Shown one piece after another: positions 7,766-14,961 of a stretch of DNA of 17,246 nucleotides; position 1 is the stretch's first letter; each line of letters begins with the position of its first letter. The DNA lies in contig CAXBDR010000086.1 of assembly GCA_963974265.1 (NCBI GenBank), forward strand, positions 1 through 17,246. Reading direction: 5' to 3'. The DNA comes from CAISIP01 sp963974265. Lineage in GTDB: Bacteria; Pseudomonadota; Gammaproteobacteria; Burkholderiales; Burkholderiaceae_C. Made by a program: the position numbers and the translations under genes. A model generated the notes under the pieces. That model saw only the letters and a list, made by a program, of their open reading frames with translations. It was not told the origin of the DNA and ran no database searches.

Positions 7766-8230
7766 ATGGGACTATTGGACTCGGTACTTGGCGCCATGCA
7801 GGGCGGCTCGGACAAGGCGGCTGCCACGGGAGGCCTGGGCGGATTGCTGGGCACGTTGGCCAGCAACCCGCAAGTGGTGCAGGCGGTTGTCGCCATGCTC
7901 GGCAACGACGGGCCGGTGGGTGGCCTCAGTGGCCTGCTCGCGCGGTTTCAACAGGCCGGACTCGGTGAGCTGATCCAGTCCTGGGTTGGCAGCGGCGAGA
8001 ACCTGCCGGTGTCCGGCCCGCAGATCGAACAGGTCCTGGGCGGAGATGCCTTGTCCATGCTGGCGTCCAAGCTCGGAACCCAGCCCTCGGATGCCGCACG
8101 CCAGGTTTCGCAGGTACTGCCCGGGCTGATCGACAAGCTGACCCCGGATGGCCAGGCTCCAGCGGGCGGCCTGGGCAGCGGCAGCGACCTGATGGGCATG
8201 CTGGGCGGCCTGCTCGGCAACAAGCCCTGA
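7766..8230 (+). CDS. YidB-like DUF937 protein
   Basis: The 154-residue product resembles E. coli YidB (DUF937). It opens with MGLLDSVLGAM, followed by glycine-rich GGLGGLLGTL and then amphipathic helices (VVQAVVAML, GLSGLLARFQQAGLGELIQSW). The characteristic middle segment is WVGSGENLPVSGPQIEQVLGG (about 72-92). The tail is a GG-rich, flexible segment (GGLGSGSDLMGMLGGLLG). No signal peptide or membrane helix is evident, so it is probably cytoplasmic. The molecular function of the family is not established to my knowledge. Its strong ribosome binding site suggests good expression. It lies 37 bases after the MFS gene, probably in the same transcript, and ends at a hairpin shared with the convergent hydrolase gene. 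Confidence 0.88.
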   Translation: MGLLDSVLGAMQGGSDKAAATGGLGGLLGTLASNPQVVQAVVAMLGNDGPVGGLSGLLARFQQAGLGELIQSWVGSGENLPVSGPQIEQVLGGDALSMLASKLGTQPSDAARQVSQVLPGLIDKLTPDGQAPAGGLGSGSDLMGMLGGLLGNKP

Positions 8231-8233
8231 TCC

Positions 8234-8253
8234 GAACGGGCGCACGCCCGTTC
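8234..8253. terminator. Bidirectional hairpin between convergent genes
   Basis: A perfect 8-bp stem, GAACGGGC and GCCCGTTC, closes a GCAC loop 3 bases after the YidB-like stop. Its right arm overlaps the TGA of the convergent hydrolase gene (8252-8254). There is no clear T-run on either side, so it may act as an imperfect bidirectional terminator or as a 3'-end stabiliser for both messages. Confidence 0.5.
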
Positions 8254-9094
8254 AGAAATGTCCGTCCAGCCAGGACCGCAGCTGGGCGAACACCTGCTCG
8301 TTGTCGGGCGCTGCCTCGTTGAGGATCTCGTGGTACAGCGGCTCGAAGCAACGTGAGGTCACCACGGCCTTCGGCGCCTGTGCGGCGAAGGCACGGCTGC
8401 CGGACGGGTCTACCAGCTTGTCGGCGCCCGCAAACATCAGCAGGGTCGGCAGGCTCCAGGCGGGCGCCGCCGCCAAGACCTGCGGCCCGCCGTCGGCGAT
8501 GAATCGCGCCAGGCGCGCCGAGATCCGGTCGTGCACCAGCGGATCGGCCTTGTAACGCGCCACCACCGCCGGATCGTGCGAGAGGTAGTTGGCATCCAAG
8601 CCATTGCCCACGCGCAGGTTCGGCGCGATCTTCGGCAACACGGCCACCAGCAGTTTCTGCACGCCGCTGAGCCCCGCGTCGAGTGCGGGTGAGGACAATA
8701 CGAGGCCGTCGATCGCGCGCAGTCCCTGGGCGACGAATTGCGCCGCCACGAGGCCGCCCATGCTGTGGCCCAGCACGATCAGCGGTGTCGAATCGTGCAT
8801 GCGCGCCCGCGATTCGTCGACCACCTCGGCCAGGTCCTGCAGCAGCCGGTCGTCGGAGGGCAAGGCTCCGCGCTGGCCCATGGACTCCCCATGGCCGTAC
8901 TGGTCGTAGGCGCGCACCGCAAAGCCCCAGTCATTGAGCCGCGCGGCCACGTGGTCGTAGCGCCAAGCATGTTCTCCCAGGCCATGGACGATCAACACCA
9001 CGCCACGCACCGGCGCCTTCTTGAGGGGCCAGTCCATCACGACCAGGTTGGTACCGTCGCGTGCGGTCAACGGGCTGAAATTGGTCTCAGCCAT
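8252..9094 (-). CDS. Alpha/beta hydrolase, monoacylglycerol lipase/lysophospholipase-like
   Basis: The 280-residue protein has the serine hydrolase fold of the Hydrolase_4 group. Visible landmarks are the oxyanion-hole strand VVLIVHGLGEH (32-42), the YDQYGHGES loop (63-71), the nucleophile elbow GHSMGG with S111, the acid D225 in FAGAD (D229 is an alternative), and the histidine H255 in LYHEILNE. HGLGEHAWRY and LYHEILNE are typical of monoacylglycerol lipases and PldB-like lysophospholipases, so an acyl-ester substrate is likely. The exact substrate cannot be read from sequence. No signal peptide is seen, so it should be cytoplasmic. It lies 66 bases downstream of the M20 peptidase gene on the same strand. 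The ATG at 9094 has a weak AGGTG upstream. Confidence 0.88.
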   Translation of the reverse strand: MAETNFSPLTARDGTNLVVMDWPLKKAPVRGVVLIVHGLGEHAWRYDHVAARLNDWGFAVRAYDQYGHGESMGQRGALPSDDRLLQDLAEVVDESRARMHDSTPLIVLGHSMGGLVAAQFVAQGLRAIDGLVLSSPALDAGLSGVQKLLVAVLPKIAPNLRVGNGLDANYLSHDPAVVARYKADPLVHDRISARLARFIADGGPQVLAAAPAWSLPTLLMFAGADKLVDPSGSRAFAAQAPKAVVTSRCFEPLYHEILNEAAPDNEQVFAQLRSWLDGHF

Positions 9095-9160
9095 GACGCA
9101 CCTGGGATCCGTCCACGGCCGGCCAGCGGTCCAGGAGCTTGCGGTTCACGCGCGCAGGCC

Positions 9161-10633
9161 TCACGGCAGGCTGACGATGACCCTGGCCACGGCGGCCGTG
9201 AGCTTCTTGGCGAACGGCACGTGCAGGAATTCGTTTGGCCCGTGCGCATTGCTCTTGGGGCCGAGCACGCCGCAGACCATCATCTGCGCCTTCGGGAAAC
9301 CGCGCTCGAGCATGTTCATCAGCGGAATCGTGCCGCCCTGGCCGATGTAGCCGCACGGTGCATCGAAATGCGCCTTCGACGCGGCATGGAGCGCCTGCTC
9401 GAACCAGGGCGTCATCGCAGGCGCATTCCAGCCGGTGGCGCCGCCATGGCTCTCGAACGTGACCCGCGCCTGGTACGGGGCGTTGTCTTCGAGCAAGGCC
9501 TTCATCTCCTGCACCGCCAGCGCGGCGTCGACCAAGGGCGGAAGGCGCAGGCTGAGCTTGAACGCGGTGTAGGGCCGCAACACGTTGCCGGCATCCTCCA
9601 GCGACGGAAAACCCTCGGCGCCGGTGACGCTGAGCGTCGGCGTCCAGGTCCGGTTGATCAGCGCCTGGACCGGGTCGGTGGTGGTGGGCAACACGAAGCT
9701 GCGCGACCCCTCGCAGTCGTAATGGGCCCAGGGGAAACGCCGCGTCACCTCGTCACCCAGGATGGCCGCCGTGGCCTGCGCCTGCGCCAGCCGGTCCGGC
9801 GGAACCTCGCAATGAAAACTGGCCGGCAGCAGGCGTCCGGTGGCGCTGTCCTCGAGGCGGTCCAGCACCTGGCGCATGATGCGGAAGCTCGACGGCACCA
9901 GGCCCGAGGCATCGCCGGAATGGATGCCTTCGGTCAGCACCTCGACCTTGAGCGTGCCGCTGGCCATGCCGCGCAGGCTGGTCGTCAGCCACAACTGGTC
10001 GTAGTTGCCGGCGCCGGAGTCCAGGCACACGACCAAGGCGACGTCGCCCAGGCGCGGGCGCAACGCGTCGACATACGGCAACAAGTCGTAGGAACCGCTT
10101 TCCTCGCAGGTCTCGATCAGGCCCACGATGCGCGGATGCGGCACGCCCTGCGCCTTGAGCGCCTGCACCGCGGCGATGCTGGCATAGACCGCGTATCCAT
10201 CGTCGGCACCGCCGCGCCCGTACAACCTGCCATCTTCGTACTTGGGTGTCCAGGGCCCCAGGTCGTTGCGCCAACCATTGAATTCGGGCTGCTTGTCCAG
10301 GTGGCCGTACATCAGTACGGTCTGGGTGGAATCGGGCCGCGTCGCATCGAGTTCGAAGAACAGCACGGGGGTTCGGCCGTCGATGCGCACGATCTCCAGG
10401 CGCAGGCCGGCGACCTTCTGCGCCTCGACCCAGTCCGCGGCCGAACGCAGGACCGTCTCGATATGGCCATGCTCGGCCCAGGCCGCATCGAAGCCGGGCG
10501 ACTTGGCCGGCACCCGGATGTAGTCCTGCAGGCGGGCCAGGATGTCGTTGTCCCATTGCGCGCTCGCATGTTCCAGTGCCTGCGCGTCGTTCAGCACGGA
10601 TGGCGGTATTTCCTGGTGCAGCGGTGCATTCAT
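9161..10633 (-). CDS. M20 family metallopeptidase (CNDP-like dipeptidase)
   Basis: The 490-residue product belongs to the M20 di-zinc peptidases, in the branch that contains carnosinase-like dipeptidases. Predicted ligands and catalytic residues, in order, are H111 and D113 (YGHLDKQPE), bridging D144 (GRGGADDGYA), general base E177 and ligand E178 (ETCEESGS), D205 (CLDSGAGNYDQLW), and H464 (HGPNEFLH). A lid/dimerisation domain occupies the middle (GIHSGDASGLVPSS). The ATG at 10633 is chosen because AGGA lies 6 bases upstream; an in-frame ATG at 10660 lacks one. The length fits the family. It probably cleaves small peptides in the cytosol, but the preferred peptide is unknown. It precedes the hydrolase gene by 66 bases and is separated from the reductase gene upstream by a strong palindrome. 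Confidence 0.9.
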   Translation of the reverse strand: MNAPLHQEIPPSVLNDAQALEHASAQWDNDILARLQDYIRVPAKSPGFDAAWAEHGHIETVLRSAADWVEAQKVAGLRLEIVRIDGRTPVLFFELDATRPDSTQTVLMYGHLDKQPEFNGWRNDLGPWTPKYEDGRLYGRGGADDGYAVYASIAAVQALKAQGVPHPRIVGLIETCEESGSYDLLPYVDALRPRLGDVALVVCLDSGAGNYDQLWLTTSLRGMASGTLKVEVLTEGIHSGDASGLVPSSFRIMRQVLDRLEDSATGRLLPASFHCEVPPDRLAQAQATAAILGDEVTRRFPWAHYDCEGSRSFVLPTTTDPVQALINRTWTPTLSVTGAEGFPSLEDAGNVLRPYTAFKLSLRLPPLVDAALAVQEMKALLEDNAPYQARVTFESHGGATGWNAPAMTPWFEQALHAASKAHFDAPCGYIGQGGTIPLMNMLERGFPKAQMMVCGVLGPKSNAHGPNEFLHVPFAKKLTAAVARVIVSLP

Positions 10634-10639
10634 GGGAGA

Positions 10640-10643
10640 TCCT
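10640..10643 (-). promoter_or_regulatory. Ribosome binding site deciding the M20 peptidase start
   Basis: AGGA on the minus strand, 6 bases before the ATG at 10633. It favours this start over the upstream ATG at 10660. Confidence 0.5.
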
Positions 10644-10715
10644 GTTGGAATTTCCGCCATCGTATCAAGTCCGCAAGCGCCCCGCGCCGGTTCGCGTCAA
10701 AAGCGGCAGCCGACG

Positions 10716-10737
10716 GGCCCGGCGCGCGCGCCGGGCC
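10716..10737. terminator. 22-bp perfect palindrome after the aldo/keto reductase
   Basis: Half-site GGCCCGGCGCG is followed directly by its exact complement, starting 2 bases beyond the reductase TGA on the minus strand. As RNA it can fold into a 9-bp all-GC stem with a CGCG loop. A CTTTT tract lies only about 13 bases further on, so it is not a textbook intrinsic terminator, but it marks the likely end of the mscS-to-reductase transcript. Confidence 0.45.
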
Positions 10738-10739
10738 GA

Positions 10740-11759
10740 TCAGCCGGGACCCGGTGCAGGCAATGGCGCGGCCAGCGGCAGCAGCCCGGTGTCACGCAGT
10801 TCCTGCCAGAAAGCCTGCGGCACGGCATGCCCGAGCATGGCGACACCGTCCTTCCACTGCGGCTGGTCCTGCGGGCCAAGCAATACGATGTCGACCGCCG
10901 GATGGGCCAGCGGGAACTGCAGCGCCGCGGCGCGCAGCGGCACCGCATGCCGGGCGCAAACGTCCTCGACCTTCGCCACCCGGTCGATCCAGTGCTGCGG
11001 CGCCCGGTCATAGTTGAACCGCGGTGGCGCACCGGCGCTGCCCCGTACCCCGGTGGCCAGGATGCCCGAGTTGAACACGCCGCCCAGCGCAATACGCACG
11101 CCGCGCTGTTCGCACAATGGCAGCAACTCGCCCAGGGCAGCGTGATCCACCAGGCTGTAGCGCCCGGCCAGCAGCAGGCAGTCCAGTTCGGCCAGCGCCA
11201 GCACATCCAGGCACACCTGCACGTCGTTGACGCCCAGGCCGACGTGGCGCAGCAACCCTTCGTCACGCATGCGGACCAACTCGGGCAAGGCCTCCTCGAC
11301 CACCTGGCGCAAGACACGCGGATAGTCCTGTCCGTGCACACCGGCGTCGCAGTCGTGCACGTACACGACGTCCAGCCGGGCCTGCCCCAGGCGCTGCAGG
11401 CTGTCCTCGACGCTGCGACGCACGCCACGCGCCGAATAATCCCATGCCTGCACGAACGGCAACACATCGACGTAGCCGTTTTGCGCGCGCGGTGCCGATG
11501 CATCGGGCCGCAGCAGCCGTCCCACCTTCGTCGACAGCGTGAAGCCGTCCCGGTCGCGTCCGCGCAAGCCCTGGCCCAGCCGATGCTCGCTCAGGCCGTT
11601 GCCATAGTGCGGAGCGGTATCGAAGCTGCGACAGCCGCAGTCCCAGGCCCCGCGTATCAGGGCCAGTGCCACATCGTCATCGATAGCAGCAAACAGGTTA
11701 CCCAACGGGGCGCAGCCCAGGCCCAGTCGCAGGCCATTGGTCATGGGATGGAACATCAT
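10740..11759 (-). CDS. Aldo/keto reductase, D-threo-aldose 1-dehydrogenase-like
   Basis: The 339-residue product is an NAD(P)-dependent TIM-barrel oxidoreductase. It begins with the usual first strand LGLGCAPLGNLF (12-23). The predicted catalytic tetrad is D47 and Y52 in FDTAPHYGNGLSEHRLG, K78 in LSTKVGR, and H135 in VVYVHDCD. The APLGNLF start and YGNGLSEHRLGQGL pattern resemble the L-fucose/D-threo-aldose dehydrogenase branch, so a sugar or sugar-derived aldehyde substrate is likely. The ATG at 11759 overlaps the stop of a 28-codon ORF by four bases (ATGA); in-frame ATGs at 11756 and 11744 are alternatives, and none has a clear ribosome binding site. It is the last gene of the run that contains the PfkB kinase. 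The frame is open upstream to 11960, but that part only overlaps the end of the kinase gene. Confidence 0.88.
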   Translation of the reverse strand: MMFHPMTNGLRLGLGCAPLGNLFAAIDDDVALALIRGAWDCGCRSFDTAPHYGNGLSEHRLGQGLRGRDRDGFTLSTKVGRLLRPDASAPRAQNGYVDVLPFVQAWDYSARGVRRSVEDSLQRLGQARLDVVYVHDCDAGVHGQDYPRVLRQVVEEALPELVRMRDEGLLRHVGLGVNDVQVCLDVLALAELDCLLLAGRYSLVDHAALGELLPLCEQRGVRIALGGVFNSGILATGVRGSAGAPPRFNYDRAPQHWIDRVAKVEDVCARHAVPLRAAALQFPLAHPAVDIVLLGPQDQPQWKDGVAMLGHAVPQAFWQELRDTGLLPLAAPLPAPGPG

Positions 11760-11842
11760 GGCGCAACGGCCAGGCTTGCCGAGCACATGGCTGCCGGTGC
11801 GAATTCGGTCGCGATCGTCATGGTCAGGGTGTTCCGTTTCAT
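11756..11842 (-). CDS. Possible 28-residue peptide bridging kinase and reductase genes
   Basis: An ORF of 28 codons begins MKRNTLTMTIATEFAPAA and ends LAVAP. Its ATG overlaps the TGA of the PfkB gene by four bases (ATGA), and its own TGA overlaps the first ATG of the aldo/keto reductase gene by four bases (ATGA). By hand count, 21 of its 28 codons end in G or C, in line with a coding frame here. There is no clear ribosome binding site, so it would depend on ribosomes terminating on the kinase gene. It may be a real small protein, or a coupling ORF that carries ribosomes across the gap. I recognise no family. Confidence 0.4.
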   Translation of the reverse strand: MKRNTLTMTIATEFAPAAMCSASLAVAP

Positions 11843-12768
11843 CCGTGTCGATCGCGCAGGAAGGCCTGCAATGCTTGCGCAGTCGGCGCACCACGGATCC
11901 CGTCGGCCCGGGTGCACTTGAGGGCTGCCGCCGCACTCGCATAGGCACAGGCGTCGACACTCTGCATGCCGCGGGCCAGGGCCAGCGTCAGCGCGCCGTG
12001 GAACACGTCGCCGGCACCGGTGGTGTCGACGGCCTGGACCGGGAATGCCGGAATCCGCTGCCAGCGGCCATCCGACACCAGCACCACGCCGTGGGCGCCC
12101 AGGGTCACGGCCGCGCAACCGGCTCCCAGGTAGATCGCCCGCAGCAAGGCCTCTTCCTGCGCGATCGGACCCGACCATGCCGCCAGGCCGGGTTCGGAGA
12201 ACACGGCCCAGGCCGCCAGCGGCACCAGCGCGGCCAGGTCGTGCTGCGGCGCGACGTCGGCATCGAAGACCGACAGGCGCCCATGGGCGCGTGCCCACAT
12301 CAGCGCAGCCCGGGCGCCGCCGGGCCAGCGCGGATCGACCAGCACCGCGTCGCAGCCCTCGAACACCGCATCGTCGGGCAGCCGCGCGCCTGCCAGCGCG
12401 TTGCCACGGTGGTTGAAGATATGCCGTTCGCCCTGGCGATCGACGATGATGGCCGAGGCCGAGGTATGGGTGCCCGGCACCTCCTGCACATGGGTCAGGT
12501 CGATGCCTTCGGCCTCCAGCTGGCGAAGCACCATGCGCCCGGCATCATCCGGACCGACCGCGCCGACGAACCGCACCCGGGCGCCGAGGCGGGCACAGGC
12601 GAGGGCGGCATTGGCCGCCATGCCGCCACCGACACTCTCGTAACGATGCGCCGGCGTCTTCGTCGCCCGCTCGGGAAAGCTGTCAATCTGGAACACATGG
12701 TCGATGGCGCAATGGCCGACACAGGCGATCAGCGGTTGCGGCGAAGATGTTTCACTCGGTGAGTCCAT
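11839..12768 (-). CDS. PfkB family sugar kinase resembling sulfofructose kinase YihV
   Basis: The 309-residue product is a ribokinase-fold (PfkB) kinase that phosphorylates a sugar hydroxyl with ATP. The N-terminal PfkB motif is VGGGMAANAALACARLGA (46-63). The C-terminal motif is VDTTGAGDVFHGAL (247-260), with catalytic base D254. Compared with my recollection of E. coli YihV it matches well at FSEPGLA (190-196), DTTGAGDVFHGAL and AALKCTR (281-287). K37, N119 and R147 align with the YihV residues I recall as binding the sulfonate (K27, N109, R138). None of the other sulfoglycolysis genes is in the window, so a different acidic or ketose sugar is possible. The ATG at 12768 is 23 bases after the mgtE stop. 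The frame stays open far upstream through mgtE, but that is not a fusion: kinase homology begins right after this ATG. Confidence 0.88.
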   Translation of the reverse strand: MDSPSETSSPQPLIACVGHCAIDHVFQIDSFPERATKTPAHRYESVGGGMAANAALACARLGARVRFVGAVGPDDAGRMVLRQLEAEGIDLTHVQEVPGTHTSASAIIVDRQGERHIFNHRGNALAGARLPDDAVFEGCDAVLVDPRWPGGARAALMWARAHGRLSVFDADVAPQHDLAALVPLAAWAVFSEPGLAAWSGPIAQEEALLRAIYLGAGCAAVTLGAHGVVLVSDGRWQRIPAFPVQAVDTTGAGDVFHGALTLALARGMQSVDACAYASAAAALKCTRADGIRGAPTAQALQAFLRDRHG

Positions 12769-12791
12769 GGATGCACTGCGATGGCAAGACG

Positions 12792-14114
12792 TCAGGAGGC
12801 CACCAGCATGCCCGACAGCACGGTGGCAATTCCCAGGAACGAGAAGAAACCGACGATGTCGGTGACGGTGGTCAGGATGATCGACGAGGACTGTGCCGGA
12901 TCCTGGCCCAGCCGGCTCAGCGTGATCGGCACCAGCGCGCCGGCAAAACCGGCCGCCACCATCGAGATGATCATCGCCGAGACGATGACCAGCACCAGGC
13001 CGACCGATCGGCTCCAGATATAGACGCCGATGGCCGTGGTCGCCGCAATGGCGATGCCGTTGGTGAAGCCGACGCTGACCTCCTTGATCACGACCTTGGG
13101 CCAGTGGCGCAGGCTGATCTCGCGCAGCGCCAGGCCCCGCATCGTGACCGCCAGCGCCTGCGCACCGGCGTTGCCCGACTGGCCGGCCACCACCGGCAGC
13201 AACACCGCCAGCGCCGTGAACTGGGCGATCGTGTGCTCGAACAGACCGACCACGGCGGCGGCCAGGAAGGCGGTCAGCAGGTTGATCTGCAGCCAGGGCA
13301 GGCGCTTGACGACGGCAAAACGGGCTGGCGACAGCGCCCGCTCGTCCTTGCTCACACCGACCATGGTCTGGATGTCCAGGCTGGCTTCTTCCTGCATGGC
13401 CGAGACCAGCGCCGACTGCCGGATCACGCCGACCAGCCGGCCGGAAAAGTCCACCACCGGCAGGTCGGTGATGTCGCTGCGCTCGAGCAGTTCGACCACC
13501 TCTTCGCGGGGTGCGATGTCGTTGACCACGGCGGCGATGCGGTGGCGCATCGTGCCCAGCAACTCCGCGGGTTCGGCCAGCGCCAGTTGCTGGATCTGCA
13601 CCCGGCCCTCGAGCCGGCCGTCGTCGTCGATCAGGAAGAATTCGTGCACGTCGCGCCGCTTGAGCGCGCGCAAGCGGGTCAAGGCCTCCTGCGCCGTCAG
13701 CTCGGAGCGCAGCACCACGACCCGCGGATCCATCAGCTGGCCGGCCGAGTCGGCGGGATAGTCCATCAGCTTGGCCAGCTCGGCGCCGACCTGCGGATCG
13801 AGCAGGGCCAGGCAATGCCGGCGCTGCTCGGGCTCGAGCCGCACCAGCAGCGCCACCGCCAGCGCCGGCTCGAGCTCGGAGACGATGTGGCGCACCAGGA
13901 GGTCGGGCAGCAGTCCGATCACGGCCTGCTCCACGTCGGAGCTCAGCTGCTCCCACACCGGCACCACCGCATGGGCGGGTTGCTGCGACAGCAGGTCGGC
14001 GACCTCCTGTGCATCCATGCGCTCGAGTTGTCGCGCGGCTTCCCCCGGGTAATCCAGCAGGTAACGCAGGTTGAGGGCTTCGACGGCGTTGTCGGCGTCA
14101 CGACGGGTGTTCAT
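12792..14114 (-). CDS. mgtE: MgtE magnesium transporter
   Basis: MgtE is a homodimeric Mg2+ channel/transporter of the inner membrane, gated by Mg2+ bound to its cytosolic domains. The 440-residue product has the full layout: an N domain of helical repeats (about 15-120), a CBS pair (about 125-240, starting QLMDPRVVVL, with ITDLPVVDFSGRLVGVI at 215-231), a plug helix, and five membrane helices (about 275-438). The pore signatures LPVVAGQSGNAGAQALAV (306-323) and TTVTDIVGFFSFLGIA (415-430) are present, the latter with the pore aspartate D419. The ATG at 14114 has GGAG 6 bases upstream. This start lies inside the end of the preceding MgtE-like gene, a 17-base overlap. Upstream in-frame ATGs (14126 and further) would put the start deeper in that gene and are less likely. 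Confidence 0.93.
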   Translation of the reverse strand: MNTRRDADNAVEALNLRYLLDYPGEAARQLERMDAQEVADLLSQQPAHAVVPVWEQLSSDVEQAVIGLLPDLLVRHIVSELEPALAVALLVRLEPEQRRHCLALLDPQVGAELAKLMDYPADSAGQLMDPRVVVLRSELTAQEALTRLRALKRRDVHEFFLIDDDGRLEGRVQIQQLALAEPAELLGTMRHRIAAVVNDIAPREEVVELLERSDITDLPVVDFSGRLVGVIRQSALVSAMQEEASLDIQTMVGVSKDERALSPARFAVVKRLPWLQINLLTAFLAAAVVGLFEHTIAQFTALAVLLPVVAGQSGNAGAQALAVTMRGLALREISLRHWPKVVIKEVSVGFTNGIAIAATTAIGVYIWSRSVGLVLVIVSAMIISMVAAGFAGALVPITLSRLGQDPAQSSSIILTTVTDIVGFFSFLGIATVLSGMLVAS

Positions 14115-14961
14115 GGCTCTCTCCATCGGGCAGGGGGGCTGCCACCGGCAACATCTCGACCGCCAGCGCAATCAGGCTGGACACACCCAGCCAATATCCG
14201 CCCGCGAGATTGGCGAACATGTCGCCCAGGCCGACCTGGGGCTGGACCAGGTGGTCGCGCACGACGGCACGCGCCATCACGCCACGATCGAGTGCGCCGA
14301 CGAAGCGATCGTCGCGCTCGATCACCGGCAACATCTGAAAGTCGTCCCAGCCCGCATGGTCGGCAATGCCATGGATCGATGCCCGCGCCGGCAACGTGAA
14401 CCGGACCTTGCGCATCAGCTGGGACAACACGGCATCGGGCGCGGCGCGCAACAGCTCGGGCAGCTCGACCTGGCCCAGCAGGCGCTGGCCGGCGCCGACG
14501 ACGAACACCATGGCGTCGATTTCGCCCTGGGCCTCGCGCAGCCGCCGCAGCGCCGACTCGGCCGGCGTGTCGCCAGCGAGCACGACGACGCGCGGATCCA
14601 TCCAGGCCCCGACGGTGTCTTCCGGATAACCGAGCAGCAGCCGAAAGGCCATGCCCATGCCGGTGGGCAGCTGCGCGAGCAGCGCATGGCGCCTGGCCTC
14701 CGGCAGGTAGTGCAGCACCGCAACGCCGGCCTGCGGGCCCATGCCACGCAACAATCCGGACACGGCCTCGTCGTCCAGCGGCTCCAGGCAGCGTGCCACG
14801 AACGGCGGCAACATCAGGCGCAGCACCGGCGCCGCCAGGCGCAGCGGCGCGTCCGACAACAGGGCCGAGACGTTCTGCGGCGCCAGGCGCTCGAGCACCC
14901 GGGCCGCATCGGCCGGATGCGACTCGAGAAAGGCAAACGACAGGCGTTCGCTGCGCGCCAT
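14098..14961 (-). CDS. Pore-less MgtE-like protein: N domain, CBS pair, one membrane helix
   Basis: The 287-residue product looks like the cytosolic half of MgtE. A helical MgtE N domain covers about 10-110 (LESHPADAARVLERLAPQNV). A CBS pair spans about 115-228, with GYPEDTVGAWMDPRVVVL at 111-128 sharing the octapeptide MDPRVVVL with the adjacent full MgtE, and MLPVIERDDRFVGALDRGVM at 210-229. A single hydrophobic segment, YWLGVSSLIALAVEMLPVAA (256-275), follows and then a short polar tail. The transport pore motifs are absent. Its ATG overlaps the stop of the MscS-type gene by one base, and its end overlaps mgtE by 17 bases, so all three are probably translationally coupled. It could modulate MgtE or the channel in response to Mg2+ or nucleotides. 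That role is inference. No internal frameshift is evident. Confidence 0.85.
   Translation of the reverse strand: MARSERLSFAFLESHPADAARVLERLAPQNVSALLSDAPLRLAAPVLRLMLPPFVARCLEPLDDEAVSGLLRGMGPQAGVAVLHYLPEARRHALLAQLPTGMGMAFRLLLGYPEDTVGAWMDPRVVVLAGDTPAESALRRLREAQGEIDAMVFVVGAGQRLLGQVELPELLRAAPDAVLSQLMRKVRFTLPARASIHGIADHAGWDDFQMLPVIERDDRFVGALDRGVMARAVVRDHLVQPQVGLGDMFANLAGGYWLGVSSLIALAVEMLPVAAPLPDGESHEHPS

Noticed and set aside
8738..11017. A 759-codon open frame on the plus strand, antisense to the hydrolase, M20 peptidase and reductase genes
   Set aside because: It is rich in Arg, His, Gln and Gly with no recognisable domain, while the opposite strand holds three clear enzymes. Long antisense frames are common in GC-rich DNA.
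11839..13956. Apparent 705-codon fusion on the minus strand ending in the PfkB kinase
   Set aside because: The part before 12768 is mgtE read out of frame. Kinase homology starts right after the ATG at 12768, so there is no fusion.
12747..14399. A 550-codon open frame on the plus strand, antisense to mgtE
   Set aside because: Rich in His, Gln, Asp and Arg with no membrane or domain pattern, whereas mgtE on the minus strand is unmistakable.
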